From positions 14,610,190-14,674,189 of the forward strand of contig CM055887.1 of assembly GCA_029582165.1 (NCBI GenBank): a stretch of DNA of 64,000 bases. Reading direction: 5' to 3'. Both the position numbers and the translations under genes were made by a program. Below are positions 10,488 to 22,524 of this stretch, piece by piece. The first letter of the stretch is position 1. Each line of letters opens with the position of its first letter. Source of the DNA: Portulaca oleracea (Eukaryota > Streptophyta > Magnoliopsida > Caryophyllales > Portulacaceae). The notes beneath the pieces are model-generated. The model searched no databases. It had not been told where the DNA came from and was given only the letters and a program-made list of their open reading frames with translations.

Positions 10488-11074
10488 CGCTTTTTGCAAT
10501 TTATACACATAATTATGAAAATTAAGATCTTCAAAACCGGGAGGTTGTTCTACATATACCTCTTCTTGTAAATATCCATTTAAAAAGGCACATTTCACAT
10601 CCATTTGATAAAGTTTAATATTCATATAAGTGGCAAAAGCAAGGAGGATACGAATAGCTTCTAATCTAGCAGCTAGAGCAAAAGTTTCATCAAAATCAAT
10701 ACCCTCCTCTTGGTTGTACCCCTTGAGCAACTAATCTTGCTTTATATTTCTTACTACGTTTCCGTTTTCATCCAATGTATTTCTAAAGACCCATTTAGTA
10801 CCAATTATGAGATGATTTTGAGATCAGGAGTTAAAGTCCACACTTTATTTCTTTCAAATTGACTTAGTTCTTCTCGCATAGCTATAACCCAATTTGGGTC
10901 ATTTAGTGCATGTAGATGATTCTTAAGTTCTATATGAGAGACAAATGAGGAGAATGCACAAAAATTACGTAAAGATGAACGAGTTCTTATTCCCGTGGAA
11001 ATATCGGTTAAAAGGTTATCCTTGGGATAATAAGATTTAAATTTAAACCCTTTTTCATTTTCTTTAGACACTTG
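10488..11074 (-). pseudogene. Copia B relic, piece 2 of 3: N-terminal half of reverse transcriptase
   Basis: The minus strand encodes HLHALNDPNWVIAMREELSQ and FERNKVWTL, then, after frame breaks, [37 protein letters not shown] and VEQPPGFED. These are the conserved N-terminal blocks of Copia RT. The reading continues into piece 3 at 7685 across the LINE. On its 5' side it is cut by Copia A at 11074/11075, where the duplicated ACTTG marks the insertion. Stops and frameshifts are present. Confidence 0.85.
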
Positions 11075-11778
11075 TGTTGGAATTATTTCAAGAGTATAAG
11101 TTGATTATATAACATAAGGAATCATAAGTAATTAACAAGTATAATGATCATATATAAGTGAAACATCAAGAATATTATCAACACGGGTGAGTTTGAGATC
11201 AACACGAGTCATGTTCATCTCCAAAGAGCAAAGAAAACTGTTCTGCGCTCAACAGGGGCGTGTTAAGGCAACACCGACCGTGTTGATCCAACACGGACAG
11301 TGTTGGAACCCAGAACTTGTTTGTAATGCTAACGGCTATATAATCTTGTACAATAAGTATTTGATATCAATATTAAGGACGGTTATTAAGGATTTCCAAC
11401 AACTATATGACTTGACTTGGTCAAGGACATATTAAGGTTATAATCCCTCATTAAGGCTCTTGATATCCTTTGACTAAAGGATATCATTAGAGGTTGGATG
11501 TCTCCTATAAATAGAAGACATTCCAAGTCATTTGAGATACACAACTTTCTAGCTAATCACACCTAACTTCATTCTTGTCTAGCTAGACTGCAACTATACT
11601 TGAGTGATTCAAGTGAGAAACCATTTCTTGAGTGTTACAAGTGCTAAGTTTTATCCCTTTGAACATTTACGTTATAGTGAATAGTTCTTAAGGAAAGTGA
11701 GTACGAGCCCATGACTCTTAGCGTTATCCAAGCGAGTTTCCATTGTTTAATATATCGATTACTCCCTTTCCTCCAACA
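11075..11778 (+). repeat. Copia A 5' LTR with palindrome cluster
   Basis: The LTR runs TG...CA. Its promoter-like core is ctataaatag at about 11505. About 200-330 bp upstream (11178-11312) lie decayed copies of a 17-bp palindrome of the CAACACGGACCGTGTTG type, for example CAACACCGACCGTGTTG and CAACACGGACAGTGTTG. The 3' LTR has one more unit in this cluster. Confidence 0.9.
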
Positions 11779-11798
11779 TTCTTAAGAACAATTTAGTG

Positions 11799-14700
11799 AT
11801 GGCCTCACTTCGTGATATGTCTAGCAATTTCCAAAAGCTAGAACGCTTTGAAGGAGTGGATTTCCGGCTTTGGCAAAGCAAGATGCACTTCTTACTAACG
11901 ACTCTCAATGTGGCCTATGCGCTTAACATTGAGATTTCTCCCAAGGTGAATCAAGACCCTTCGACCGAGAAGGTGACTACCGAAGAGGCTTCCAAGGATG
12001 ACCTAACCGGCAAGATTTCCATGGGAGATGGAGATAAAGGCAAGGAACAAGGAAAAGACAAGACACTCTTGGAAGATGCGGAAGCTACTCGGCAAAGGCT
12101 CAAGATGGAGAATGACGACTACATTTGTAAGGGATGCATTCTCAACGTGATGATTGACACTCTCTTTGATGTCTATCAACATGTGGAGACGGCAAAGAAG
12201 CTTTGGGAGATGCTTGAAGCTAAGTACATGTCGGAAGATGCATCAAGTAAGAATTTTCTTGTTAGTCAATTCGTGAAGTTTAAGATGGATGATAATATGA
12301 AAATTTTAGATCAATTCCATCAGATTCAACGTATTTTGAGTAACTTCAAGCAACACAATTTGAACATGGATGAATCTATAATCGTATCCTCTATTATTGA
12401 CAAGTTACCTTCTTCTTGGAATGAGACTAAAAGGACACTCATGCACCTGAAAGAGGCTATGTCTCTTGAAGGTTTGGCTAATCATCTTCAGATTGAAGAG
12501 GAGTTATGCCTACAAGATGGTACAAAAGAGAAATCTAAAGTCTATATGGTGCAAGAGAATAGGGAAACAAGAATAAGAACAAGAGCCACAACAAATCTAG
12601 CAAGGGAATTCAAAAGCCTAAGCGAGTTTTTTGGGAATGTAGTAAATCGGGGCACACAAAGAGAGAGTGTTACCAATGGAAAAAGAAGCATGGTCTTTTG
12701 AACAAAGATACATCAAAGGGCAAGAGTAAGGAGAAGGAATCTAATTCCTTTGTAGCCATGATTAAGGATCATATTAGCATGGTTTCTATTGGTTGTAATG
12801 ATTGATATATAGACTCGGGTGCGTCAAGGCATGTTTGCATTGACAAGAGTTTATTCAAGACTCTCAAACCGGCGGATGATGGTGTGAAAGTCTACAAGGG
12901 CAACAACCATTCGGTCAAAATCGAAGGTATTGGGCAAGTGGAACTTGTTTTCACTTCCGGTAAATCTTTGCTTTTGAATGATGTTTATCTAGCTCCGAAA
13001 GTTTGTAAGAATCTTGTATCCGGTTATCTTCTTAGGAAGTTTGGTTTTATGCAAGTTTATGATGGAGATAACTATGTACTTTCCAAGGGAGGGACTTTTG
13101 TAGGGAAGGGATATGCTTATGGAGAGATGTTTAAATTGAATGCTAAAAGTAATAAAAATGGCATGATTTTTGCTTATATGTATGTGTCTAGTTTGAATGA
13201 ATCTTTTCTATGGCATGCTAGATTAGGACATGTGAACTTTACAAAGTTGAAGGAAATGTCTAATCTTGATTTGATTCCTAAGTTGAATGATAACATAGAA
13301 AAGTGTAAGACATGCATGCTTCATAAAATCACTAAAAGTTCATTCTCAAGTATAAAAAGAACTTCTAAATTGCTTGATTAGATTCATAGTGATTTAGGAC
13401 ATTTTCATAGTACCCCTTCTATAGGTGGTAAGAAGTATTATGTGACTTTCATTGATGATTATTCTAGATGTTGTCAAGTTTATCTTTTGAATTCTAAAGA
13501 TGAAACACATGAAAAGTTTAAAGTTTACAAAACTAGAAGTGAACTTCAATTTGAGACCTTGATTAAGACTTTAAGATCTGATAGGGAAGGGGAATTTTAT
13601 GATCCAAAGTTTTTCCAAGAAACGGGGATTGTCTATGAGACAACCGCCCCGTATATACCACAACAAAATGGGGTTGCAGAAAGGAAAAATAGAACTTTAA
13701 AAGAAATGGTGAATTCTATGTTGTCTAACTCCGGTTTAAGTAATGGATTTTGGGGTGAAGCCATGTTAACGACTTGTTATATTTTAAAAAGAGTTCCATC
13801 CAAAGGGAATTCTAATACCTTATATGAGTTATGGAACAAAAGGAAACCAAATCTAAAATATTTTAAGATTTGGGGTTGTAGGGCCATTGTAAGGGTCCCG
13901 GAACCTAAGAAAAGGAAATTAGGTGAAAGCGGAATTGAGTGCATCTTTATAGCCTATGCTCAAGATAGAAAAGCTTATAGGTTTTTGGTGGTTGAGCCAA
14001 ATGAGTACATATTGGTGAATACCGTTATGGAATCAATAGATGCAATTTTTGATGAGACTAGGTTCTCTTCAATTCCTAGACCTAAAGATATATCTCAAGA
14101 TATTGTTCCTCTAGTTGAGCCTCAAGATGAAAATCATGAGGATACATCCATACAAGATGATCTTTTGAGCCATGATGTTATTCATGATGAAGAAGATGAA
14201 AGTGTTGAATTAAGGAGTAAAAGATAAAGGAAACCAAAGGATTTTGGTTCGAACTTCTATGTTTATTTGGTAGACGGTTCAAGGGACTCAATTGAAAGTG
14301 AGATCCTATGTATGTACAACATAGACAAAGATCCAAAAACTTTTAAAGAAGCTATGCAATCTCATGATGCTTCTTTGTGGAAAGAAGCGGTACAAGATGA
14401 GATTGATTCTATAATGGAAAACAATGTTTGGATATTTGTCGATCTTCCTCCAGGAAGTATACCAATTACCTCTAAATGGATATTTAAAAGGAAAAGGCGA
14501 GTAGATGGTATCGTTGAGAGGTATAAAGCCCGATTGGTTGTAAGGGGTTTTACTCAAAAGTACGGTATTGGCTACTTTGATACATATGCACCGGTAGCTA
14601 AGATAGCCTCAATACGTGTGTTGTTAGCTTTAGCTACTATCCATAAGCTAGTTATTCATCAAATAGATGTCAAAACATCATTCTTAAATGGAGAACTAGA

Positions 14701-15868
14701 AGAGGAGGTGTATATGGAACAACCCGAAGGGTTTGTTGTTCAAGGTCATGAAAAGAAAGTTTGTAAACTTATAAGATCCTTATATAGACTTAAGCAAGCA
14801 CCTAAGCAATGACATCAAAATTTTGATAAAGTAGTGCTTTCAAGTGGATATAAGATCAATGGATCTGATAAGTGCATATACTATAAGTCTGAGAATGGAA
14901 AAGGGGTGATTATATGCTTATACGTTGATGACATGTTGATCTTTGGGACCGACATGGAACAAGTTAATAAGGCCAAAGAACTTCTATCCTCAAAGTTCTC
15001 TATGAAGGACATGGGTGAAGCGGATGTAATTCTAGGTATTAAGATCATTAGAAATAATGATGGAATATGTTTATCTCAAGAGCATTACATTGAGAAAATT
15101 TTGAATAAGTTTGGAGGTGAGAGTATATATCCAGCAGCAACACCTTACGATTTAAATAAGAAACTAGAGAAAAATTTGGTTCTCCGGTTGATCAACTTGA
15201 ATATGCTAAGTTGATAAGAAGTCTTATGTATGCTATGACAAGTACAAGGCCAGATATTGCTTATGCAATTGGCATGTTGAGTAGGTTTACAAGTAATCTG
15301 AATAATATGCATTGGTATGCTATTCGGAGAGTATTAAGATATTTAGTTGATACTAAAGGTTTCCAACTTACTTATAAAGGAGAACCTTCGGTTCTAGAAG
15401 GTTACTCGGATGCGAGTTGGATAAATAAAGGAGATTTTTTTCTACTAGTGGATGGGTGTTCCTATTAGGAGGTGGAGCGGTTTTTTGGGGATACAAGAAA
15501 CAAGCTAATATAGCGGACTCTACTATGTCTTCAGAATTAGTAGCGTTATATGCTGTATGTAAGGAAGCAGATGGTTAAGGAACTTATTATTGGAAATACC
15601 TATTTGGTATAAGCCAATGACACCTATTACAATTCATTGTGATAGCAACTCTACTCTTGATGTTGTATATAGTCATGTTTACAATGGCAAGTCAAGGCAC
15701 ATTGGTTTAAGACATGCTTATGTACATCAACTTATAAGGGACGGAGTAGTGACGTTAAATTATGTCAAATCAAAAGAAAATATAGCCGATTCTCTAACCA
15801 AAGGATTGACTAAAGATTTGATAATAGGTACTTCAAAAGGGATGGGTTGTAGCTCAAAGAACTACTAA
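11799..15868 (+). pseudogene. Copia A gag-pol polyprotein, inactivated
   Basis: The ATG at 11799 opens a gag with a UBN2-type core (FEGVDFRLWQSKM, LWEMLEAKYMSEDA). A frameshift near 12620-12660 precedes the zinc knuckle (CSKSGHTKREC). The protease motif DSGASRHV lies at about 12810, after an in-frame stop (12803-12805, probably once Trp). Then come the pre-integrase LWHARLGHVNF, integrase with a SDREGEF motif and PQQNGVAERKNRTL, and a stop at 13379. Further on are a stop at 14224, RT blocks DVKTSFLNGELEEEVYMEQP and YVDDM, a stop at 14810, frameshifts near 15180, 15440 and 15570, and RNase H ending KSRHIGLRHAYV and IADSLTKGL. All domains are present in Copia order, but at least four stops and about four frameshifts rule out activity. 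Confidence 0.92.
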
Positions 15869-16180
15869 TCACAACAAAGACTCAACTTTACGAATTAGAA
15901 TACCACCAATTTCTAAAGTTCAAATGAGAACGGAGTTGTTTAAACTAGTAGGAAGACTCGTTTTTATCCCAAGGTCAAGTGATGCTTAGAAATCTATAAT
16001 GACAAGAGGTTGAGTAGTAATACTCTTAATAAACTTTGTTGAAAGCCTAATTACATGGGTGGTATATAACAAAGTTTACCTATGTAAGTGTTATGTGTGG
16101 CCGCATAAAAGAACTATGAGCTAAAGTTCCGAAACACTTATGAAGGATAAGGACACAAGGCCAGATACAAGTGTCTAGGT
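15869..16180 (+). other. Copia A 3' untranslated region, left of the nested insertion
   Basis: No coding capacity is seen. The stretch ends in taggt (16176-16180), which recurs at 24164-24168 on the other side of the Athila-like insertion. The 3' untranslated region resumes there and ends in a purine-rich agcgagggat just before the 3' LTR. Confidence 0.75.
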
Positions 16181-17819
16181 TAATTAGTCCCGATTTTGGG
16201 CCTAAATATCACCTTTTAGCTTGCTCTTTTGGCTCGTTTCCGAGTCTTTTCCTTCGTTTTTATTAGCTTTTTGGTTGTTTTGTTGGTTTTCATGCTTTTG
16301 GAGAAAATGCAAGGAATATGGGTTAAAATGAAGCGTTTTAGGGAATCTCGAGCGATTTCCCAAGCCAAGCCGAGCCGAGAACCGATGCAGAGTCGACCCG
16401 GGATCGTTTTCCCCAAGCTTGAATAGAATCAGGTTCGTAATACCCGCTACAGAATGGGTAACGGGCGCTACAACCTGGAATGGAGGGAAAAAGGCTTTGC
16501 AGAAGCGTAGCACCCGCCACAGGGTGTGTAACGAGCGCTACACAGCTTCAGCTTCGATCACCCCTGCTTGCCAGACAAGATCGCGACCGCCACGTATTGG
16601 GTCGCCCCCGCGACGTATTCCGGCCAGACGAGGATCGCGCCTGCGATCTGGAAGATGCTGCTCGTGAACTCTCGAACATCAAAATCACCCTGCCGCTTTT
16701 TGCTGGGTCGCTCCCGTGGTGGGGATGGTCGCGCCCGTGACCTCCTTGTTTCAGCGCGTTTCTTCGGCTATGTACACTGCGTTTTGAGTAACAGTTATGC
16801 TTTGTATATATAGCTCCAATGCTGCAATTTTAAGGGGGATTCGATTCTAGCTTAGAGACTACACATTCAGCTTTGTATTAGTGAGTTTTATAGAGAGATT
16901 AGAGAGAGATTAACCTAGATTAATTTAGGGTTTTGGTGTATTTTGGTTTGTAATCAAGATTAGAGGATTCAACAATTGAGAGATTGCTTTGAATCATCCT
17001 TCCCCTTGTTCTTCCTTGCTCTTTTACAGCATTTGATAAGTATTTTCTTCCCTCAACTCTACTTTACTTTGCTAATTCCTTCAATTGCTTGTTAATTTCT
17101 TTTCTTGCTCTTTAATTGCTTGGATTGTCTCTTATTTGTGTTGTTTGGTTTTCGATTGTTGTTTGATGATAGAAATCATGCTTAGGGTTGGTTTTGTTGA
17201 TGTTGTTAGCATAGTTGTGATGAGTAGTGGCTAGAACCTTATGGGTTAGGGGGTAATTAAGGGTGTGAATGGGTAATTAGGCATGGGTTAGCAACATTAG
17301 TGAGTAATTAGTTGGGAAATCACTTTCCCACTCCTATCCTTCCCTCAAGTGGAATGTATTTGGGTCCGAAAGCTCCCGAATACATCCAACAGTTAAGTTG
17401 GAAGGTTGGAGTTGAGATAGTTAATGCTCACCCACGAAAGTGGAAGAAGGTTAACTAAGGAATTCTGTTTCATTAACCCTCCGCGTCTGTGGTGGTCTTT
17501 GGGGAAGTTAATCTGGACTATCCTCGAGAGAGGAAGCTCGGTGGGTATTTTCTAATGGAATTGCCACTTGATTCTCCCTCTTTATTGTTCTCTTGTTGCA
17601 AAACCCATTTCCTTATCCCCGTTTACATCCCGAAAAGCCTCCGAAGCCCATTTTCCATCCTTGACTGACCTTAGTTTGTTTTCCTGCTTTGTGACCTCTT
17701 TCAACACCGTGCCTTACCTTAGCAATCTTAATCTCGACCTAGACATAGATAGCTTTGCCCTAGGCCCCTTGCTCCCTGAGAAGAAGGATAAAAATTGGGG
17801 TATACAAAACCATGTTACA
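16181..17819 (+). repeat. Athila-like 5' LTR
   Basis: It pairs end to end with 22525-24163. It starts TAATTAG where the 3' copy has TGTTTAG. The segment 16436-16745 is GC-rich with hairpin-forming repeats. It is followed by a TATA-like tatatatagctcc at about 16805. Compared with the 3' LTR, many changes in the GC-rich part are C to T or G to A at CpG, in keeping with decay of methylated cytosines. Confidence 0.9.
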
Positions 17820-17824
17820 CAAAA

Positions 17825-17841
17825 TGGCGCCGTTGCCGGGG
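17825..17841 (+). promoter_or_regulatory. Primer-binding site of the Athila-like element
   Basis: TGGCGCCGTTGCCGGGG lies 5 bp after the LTR end. This sequence is the usual minus-strand primer site of Athila-lineage elements. Confidence 0.9.
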
Positions 17842-17969
17842 GAGCAAGCGCCCCTAGCTTAGTTTCTTGGTTTTAGGTTGTTTTTGAGATGCTTTCATGC
17901 TTGAAATTAGCTTGTCCCAATCCCAATGAATTTGATGCTTCTTCATTTCTTGTAGGAGGTCGAGTTCTA

Positions 17970-20301
17970 ATGGCTGAGGGCCAAGCTGGTTCAACCCATA
18001 CCCTTCTCTCATATGCCGTTCCATCATTGGGTACGGGAGGTAACACGATCACTTTATCACCATTACCACCCGATGTCGTGTTTGAGTTCAAACCGTACTT
18101 ACTTGAAGTCTTCTCGAGCAATCAGTTTCATTGAGACAAATCCGAGAGTCCTATTGCACATATCAATAAATTTGAAGATCAGATTAGTTTCGTGCAAGTT
18201 CTTGGCTTATCTTCAGAATTCATGAAATTGAAGTTCTTTCCTCTAACTCTTACGGGGAAAGCGAAGACATGGCTTTAAACGTGCCCATCTGGCACTTATT
18301 CTTCATGGGAAGTACTTAAAAGGGACTTCTTACACATATTTTTTCCAGCGGATGAGACTTATAGACTCCGGCAAGTTATTATGTCTTTCAAGCAAGAACC
18401 CGGAGAGGATCTTTTTGAGGCTTGGGGGAGATTGAAATGTCTTCAATGCCAATGTCCACATCACAATTTACTGGATTGGATGCTACTTCAACACTTTTAT
18501 TATGGGCTTTGTGGTTCATACAAAGAATCTATTGATCGTGCATCAGGAGGGATGTTCCTAAAGAAGACTGCAGAGGAAGCTAAACTTTTTCTTCATGAGC
18601 TATCTCAAAATGTGCCTAGTTGGGGAGGCGGCCAAAATTCAAGAAATGGGGAGCTTGGAACACAACTCCTCTATCAAGCTTCTAATGGTCACCGTCCTTG
18701 ATTTGCAAAAGAAGATGGTGAATGATGAAGTTTCCAACCAGTCGAACCTAGCCCGAGGTATGCAAACCTTTGCATCCACTCCCTTTCCTATTATGTATAC
18801 TTGTGAGTTGTGTTTTGGTCCACATCTTGAGCATTAATGTATAGAGTATCATCAAGTGGAGCATGTGAATGCTATCTACTCCAACCAACTTTATTCCCAT
18901 TCTTATGAAGATTATGATCCTAGGTATACCACATTTGCCAATCTTGTGTTCGATCCTGTTTCTTAATTTTATGACCCACATGCATATTTTCAAGAAGAGT
19001 TCTCACATCAACCCATCCCACAATCTCAATTTTCTCAACCATCCCAAGATTCTATGGTTGAAAAGTTGTTGCAACAAATTGTGGCTAATCAAGAAAGTGA
19101 CGAGGCTAGTCTTAGAGACCTTGAAACCCAAATGACCCAAGTTTCTCAACAAATATACCTTTCTCAACCCATTCAACCTCAACCTATCCAAGGGGAGTAA
19201 GTTGATGCTATTACCCTAAGGAGTGGAAGAAAAATTAAAGAACTTAAGGTAGTGGAGGAGAATGTGGAAGAGGAGAGATCTTTGGGAGAGAATGAGGGAG
19301 TTATGGCGGATAGTACTGAAGAGGAGGACTTAGAAGTTGAGCAAGCCATAGTTGAGGAGAAGTAGAATGATGTTGTGGTTAATGAGGCCGAGGATAAGGA
19401 AAAGGAGAAGTTGGAAGAGAGGGTAGAGCTTGAGAAAAGATGAGAGAAAGGGAAAGAAATTTTGAGGGAAGATAATCATGAAAACCCATTGGAGAAATCC
19501 ATTCCATATAGACCACCGGTACCTTTTCCTGGGAAATTGATTCAACATAAAGACGAGGCGAAGTTTTGCGATTGGGAAGAGAACAAGGAGATCTCTGAAA
19601 AGGACGAGGCAAGGAAGTAGTAAAAATGTGTTATTTGGATACAACCCGTTCTTGGGCACCGTTAATCTTTGGAATCGATTTAGCAAGAGTAAGTCAGTGT
19701 TATTGATATATTGAAGAAGCTCCAAGTTAATATTCCTTTTCTGGATGTCATGGCAGAGGTCCCTTCTTTTAAGAAACATCTTAAGGACCTCTTGACAAAC
19801 AAAAGGAGAATCAAAGAATCGTCGACCGTTCATCTCACAATTAGTTACAATGCTATTATGGGGAGTAAAACCCCCGAGAAACTTGCCGATCCGGGTAGTT
19901 TCTCTATACCGTGCTTAATTGGTGATATGAGAATTGATAGAGCATTATGTGATTTGGGGGCAAGCGTGAGTGTCACGCCACACTCAATATGTAAGAAGTT
20001 GAATCTTGATGACTTGACCCCGACAGCTATTAGCTTGCAACTTGCTGACCGAACTATTAGGAAGCCTTTGGGAATATTAGAAGACATCCCGGTTCAAGTG
20101 GGGAGTTTCCTTATTCCCTGTGACTTCGTTATTTTAGAGATGGATGAAGATTGGAGAAGTCCTATTATTCTTGATCGACCCTTCTTGGCCACTGCAGGAG
20201 CAATTACAGATGTAAAAAGAGGCCATTTGTCTCTTCATGTGGGGAGAGAATGTATTGATTTTGATCTTGATCCTTCGAGAAGGAACCCCCACAAGGAGTA
20301 A
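17970..20301 (+). pseudogene. Athila-like gag and aspartic protease, interrupted
   Basis: It begins with the ATG at 17970 (MAEGQAGSTHTLLSYA) and shows Athila-type gag features. After a stop near 18134 come KFEDQISFVQVLGLSSEFMK, LKFFPLTLTGKAKTWL and FKQEPGEDLFEAWGRLK. The Athila hallmark AITLRSGRK lies at about 19208, followed by a Glu/Lys-rich region with stops near 19363 and 19441. The last open part (19711-20301) contains the protease active site in LCDLGASVSVTP and a downstream IILDRPFLATAGA segment. Gag would form virus-like particles and protease would process them. No RT follows: after NPHKE the sequence is non-coding except for a short open frame at 20467-20691. Confidence 0.88.
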
Positions 20302-20466
20302 CGTTTTAAGGTCGACATAGTGGTTGGGTTTATGGATGAGCATCAAGAGGAGCCGTGCTTACTTGTTGTGGAACCGAGTGATTGAGGTGGAGAAAGTCAC
20401 CCTAAGTATATTCATTTTGAGCTTTATGGAGATGGTTTCACCTTCCATGGCGACTTCCTCAACACC

Positions 20467-20691
20467 GTGCCTTTGAGGAAGGAGATTGCTTTAGGTGAAA
20501 CATATATCGAGAATATGGAAGTGAGAGAGATAGCTTTCAAAGACCCGAGACCCGGCACACCACCAAATATCATGCGAAGTTATCCTCCCATTCTATCCGA
20601 CCTTTCAAGTTTTCAAGGAGGCTTGCTTCGCATTTGCCAAGAAGAGGAAGCGATGGAAAAGGAAGAAGAAGCATTTGGTGGAATAAGATAA
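20467..20691 (+). pseudogene. Short open remnant downstream of the protease in the Athila-like element
   Basis: This 74-residue frame (starting MPLRKEIALGETYIENMEVR) lies where a Gypsy polyprotein would continue toward RT, but it matches no RT motif. Its acidic tail reads EEEAMEKEEEAFGG. It may be the joint left by the deletion of RT and integrase. I do not recognise it. Confidence 0.35.
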
Positions 20692-22512
20692 GGAGGCTGT
20701 TACCTTTGATTCCCTCGGAGTTGACTAGACCACTGGAGGATCATCCCTGATTATTCATGAGTTCTATTGGGGTGCGCGGAAGGAGAAGGAAGAAGAGTTG
20801 GTGGAAAAAACTTACCGTGCTTCTTTCATGCACACCACGCCTTTCGAGAATCAAGTAAGTAAACATGTCAAGCTCGGGACCTTAAACAAGCGCTTTATGG
20901 GAGGCAACCCATACTTTTATTTCTTTCTTTTGAGTTAATTTCTAGTTTTCCTTAGTTAGTTTCTTTTTCATGTTTTTAATCTTGCATGCGGATCTTACGA
21001 GCTTTGGTTGTTTTTACTTGAAAATCCTAACCCTTTGCTTAGCTATCACGGTTCACGGATTGAGTAATCATTTTTCTTTTGAAGAACTCGAGGTAATATC
21101 TCTCTGCTCTTCTCTTTTTGAGTTCAATATCCTATGATCCGTTTGCATGCTTGGTTTTATTTTTGGTGGCGTGCCTATGGTATGTGCTTGTTGGATTTAT
21201 CTTGTTATTGGAGCTGTGTAGGCTCGGGTCGCCACCACTTGCTTGCTAGTTGTTTTTGTTTGTTTTGTCTTTTATAGGTTATCTACCCTTTCATGTGACA
21301 CCCTTCCCACAATGAGGACATTATGGCGTTTCAAGTGTGTATGGGGGGGGGGAAGAGTTATATTTGTTTCAAGGGTAGATCACCTAGCATTTTTGTTTTT
21401 TATAGGTAAAATTTGAAAAAAAAAAATTGTGTGAAAAAGGAGAAAAAAGGGAGTGAAAATTTTTTTTTGTTTTCGTTTTTCTTTTGTTTTTGCTTTGTTT
21501 TAGGAAAATTGTAGTCAATGCTTCGAAAACTTTCTTAATCTCCTTGAAAGCAACCCGTATGAGCATTATCAACCTTAGTTCAAGTATTGTCATGACTCAT
21601 CTGTTTAGATTCCCTTCGTTAAATGCTTAATAAGGTCCTTGATTCTTTCATGTTCTTCTTGAAACTGTGAGACTTTAGTAGGTCATTTCCGAGCTTGTTG
21701 AAAAAGTGAAAGTTAATTAATTAAATCGGAAAGTGTAGTGTTAAGTTAGTTTACCTACATGGGTTGGTATTAGCGGCGCGACGCTCTTACCCCTTAAGCA
21801 CTTCATTTTCGTAATGATGAGGCGTATGGAGTAGCCTATGATGGGAGGGTAAACCCTGTTACCGTTATGGGCCGTTCAACTCCCGAAAAAACTAACACAG
21901 ATCTCCTTGAGCTTTCTTAAGCCAACGCTAATTAATGAATCTTAATCAATGTGAAGTTTTTCTTGCTTTTCCTACGGCCCTCACCAAGCCAAGGGCGACA
22001 TAAAGCGAGGGAGGTCGGTGCTTAAATAATCTTTTGCTTTGATACAAGCTTGGAATGTGATTTACTCTAGATCAATCAGAATCAAATAGAATAACACTTG
22101 CACTTGAGCAGATAGGATCTTGTTTTGTAGGAGATGTAGGGAATTGAAAACCTTAAAGATTGACAATGTCTTAAATTAAGTGTTTTGGTATGCTCATAAT
22201 GGTTCCTTTTGGTTGATTAGTATCGTTTTCATTGCGGTGGTTGCATGATTCTTGGAACGAGCAGCGTTTCTTTTCTTTCTTCTCAAACTTGTTTTGTTTT
22301 TTACTTTCCCTCTCTCCTTTTTCTTTGGCTTTTGTTGGTATAGCCGCTACAAACCCTCACGAGACCACCTCGACCACCTGAGCTGCCAGGGGGTTTAAAG
22401 GGCTTGGTGCATACGCTAAATGTACTCATTTCCTCCCACGACAGAGGAGTTGGTGTTTTGTTTTTCGTTTGTTTTGTTTTGTTTTGCTCGGGACGAGCAA
22501 AGGTTCAAGTGT
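20692..22512 (+). other. Athila-like 3' non-coding region
   Basis: No ORF with similarity is seen. The stretch contains gggaggcaaccc at about 20900, a motif common after the pol end in Athila-type elements. A G-run at 21344-21352 resembles an internal polypurine tract and a second one directly precedes the 3' LTR. Confidence 0.7.
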
Positions 22513-22524
22513 GGGGGGGGGGGG

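Noticed and set aside
19330..19833. Minus-strand 167-residue ORF
   Set aside because: It is the shadow of the Glu/Lys-rich gag segment on the plus strand, giving a Leu/Phe-rich antisense frame.
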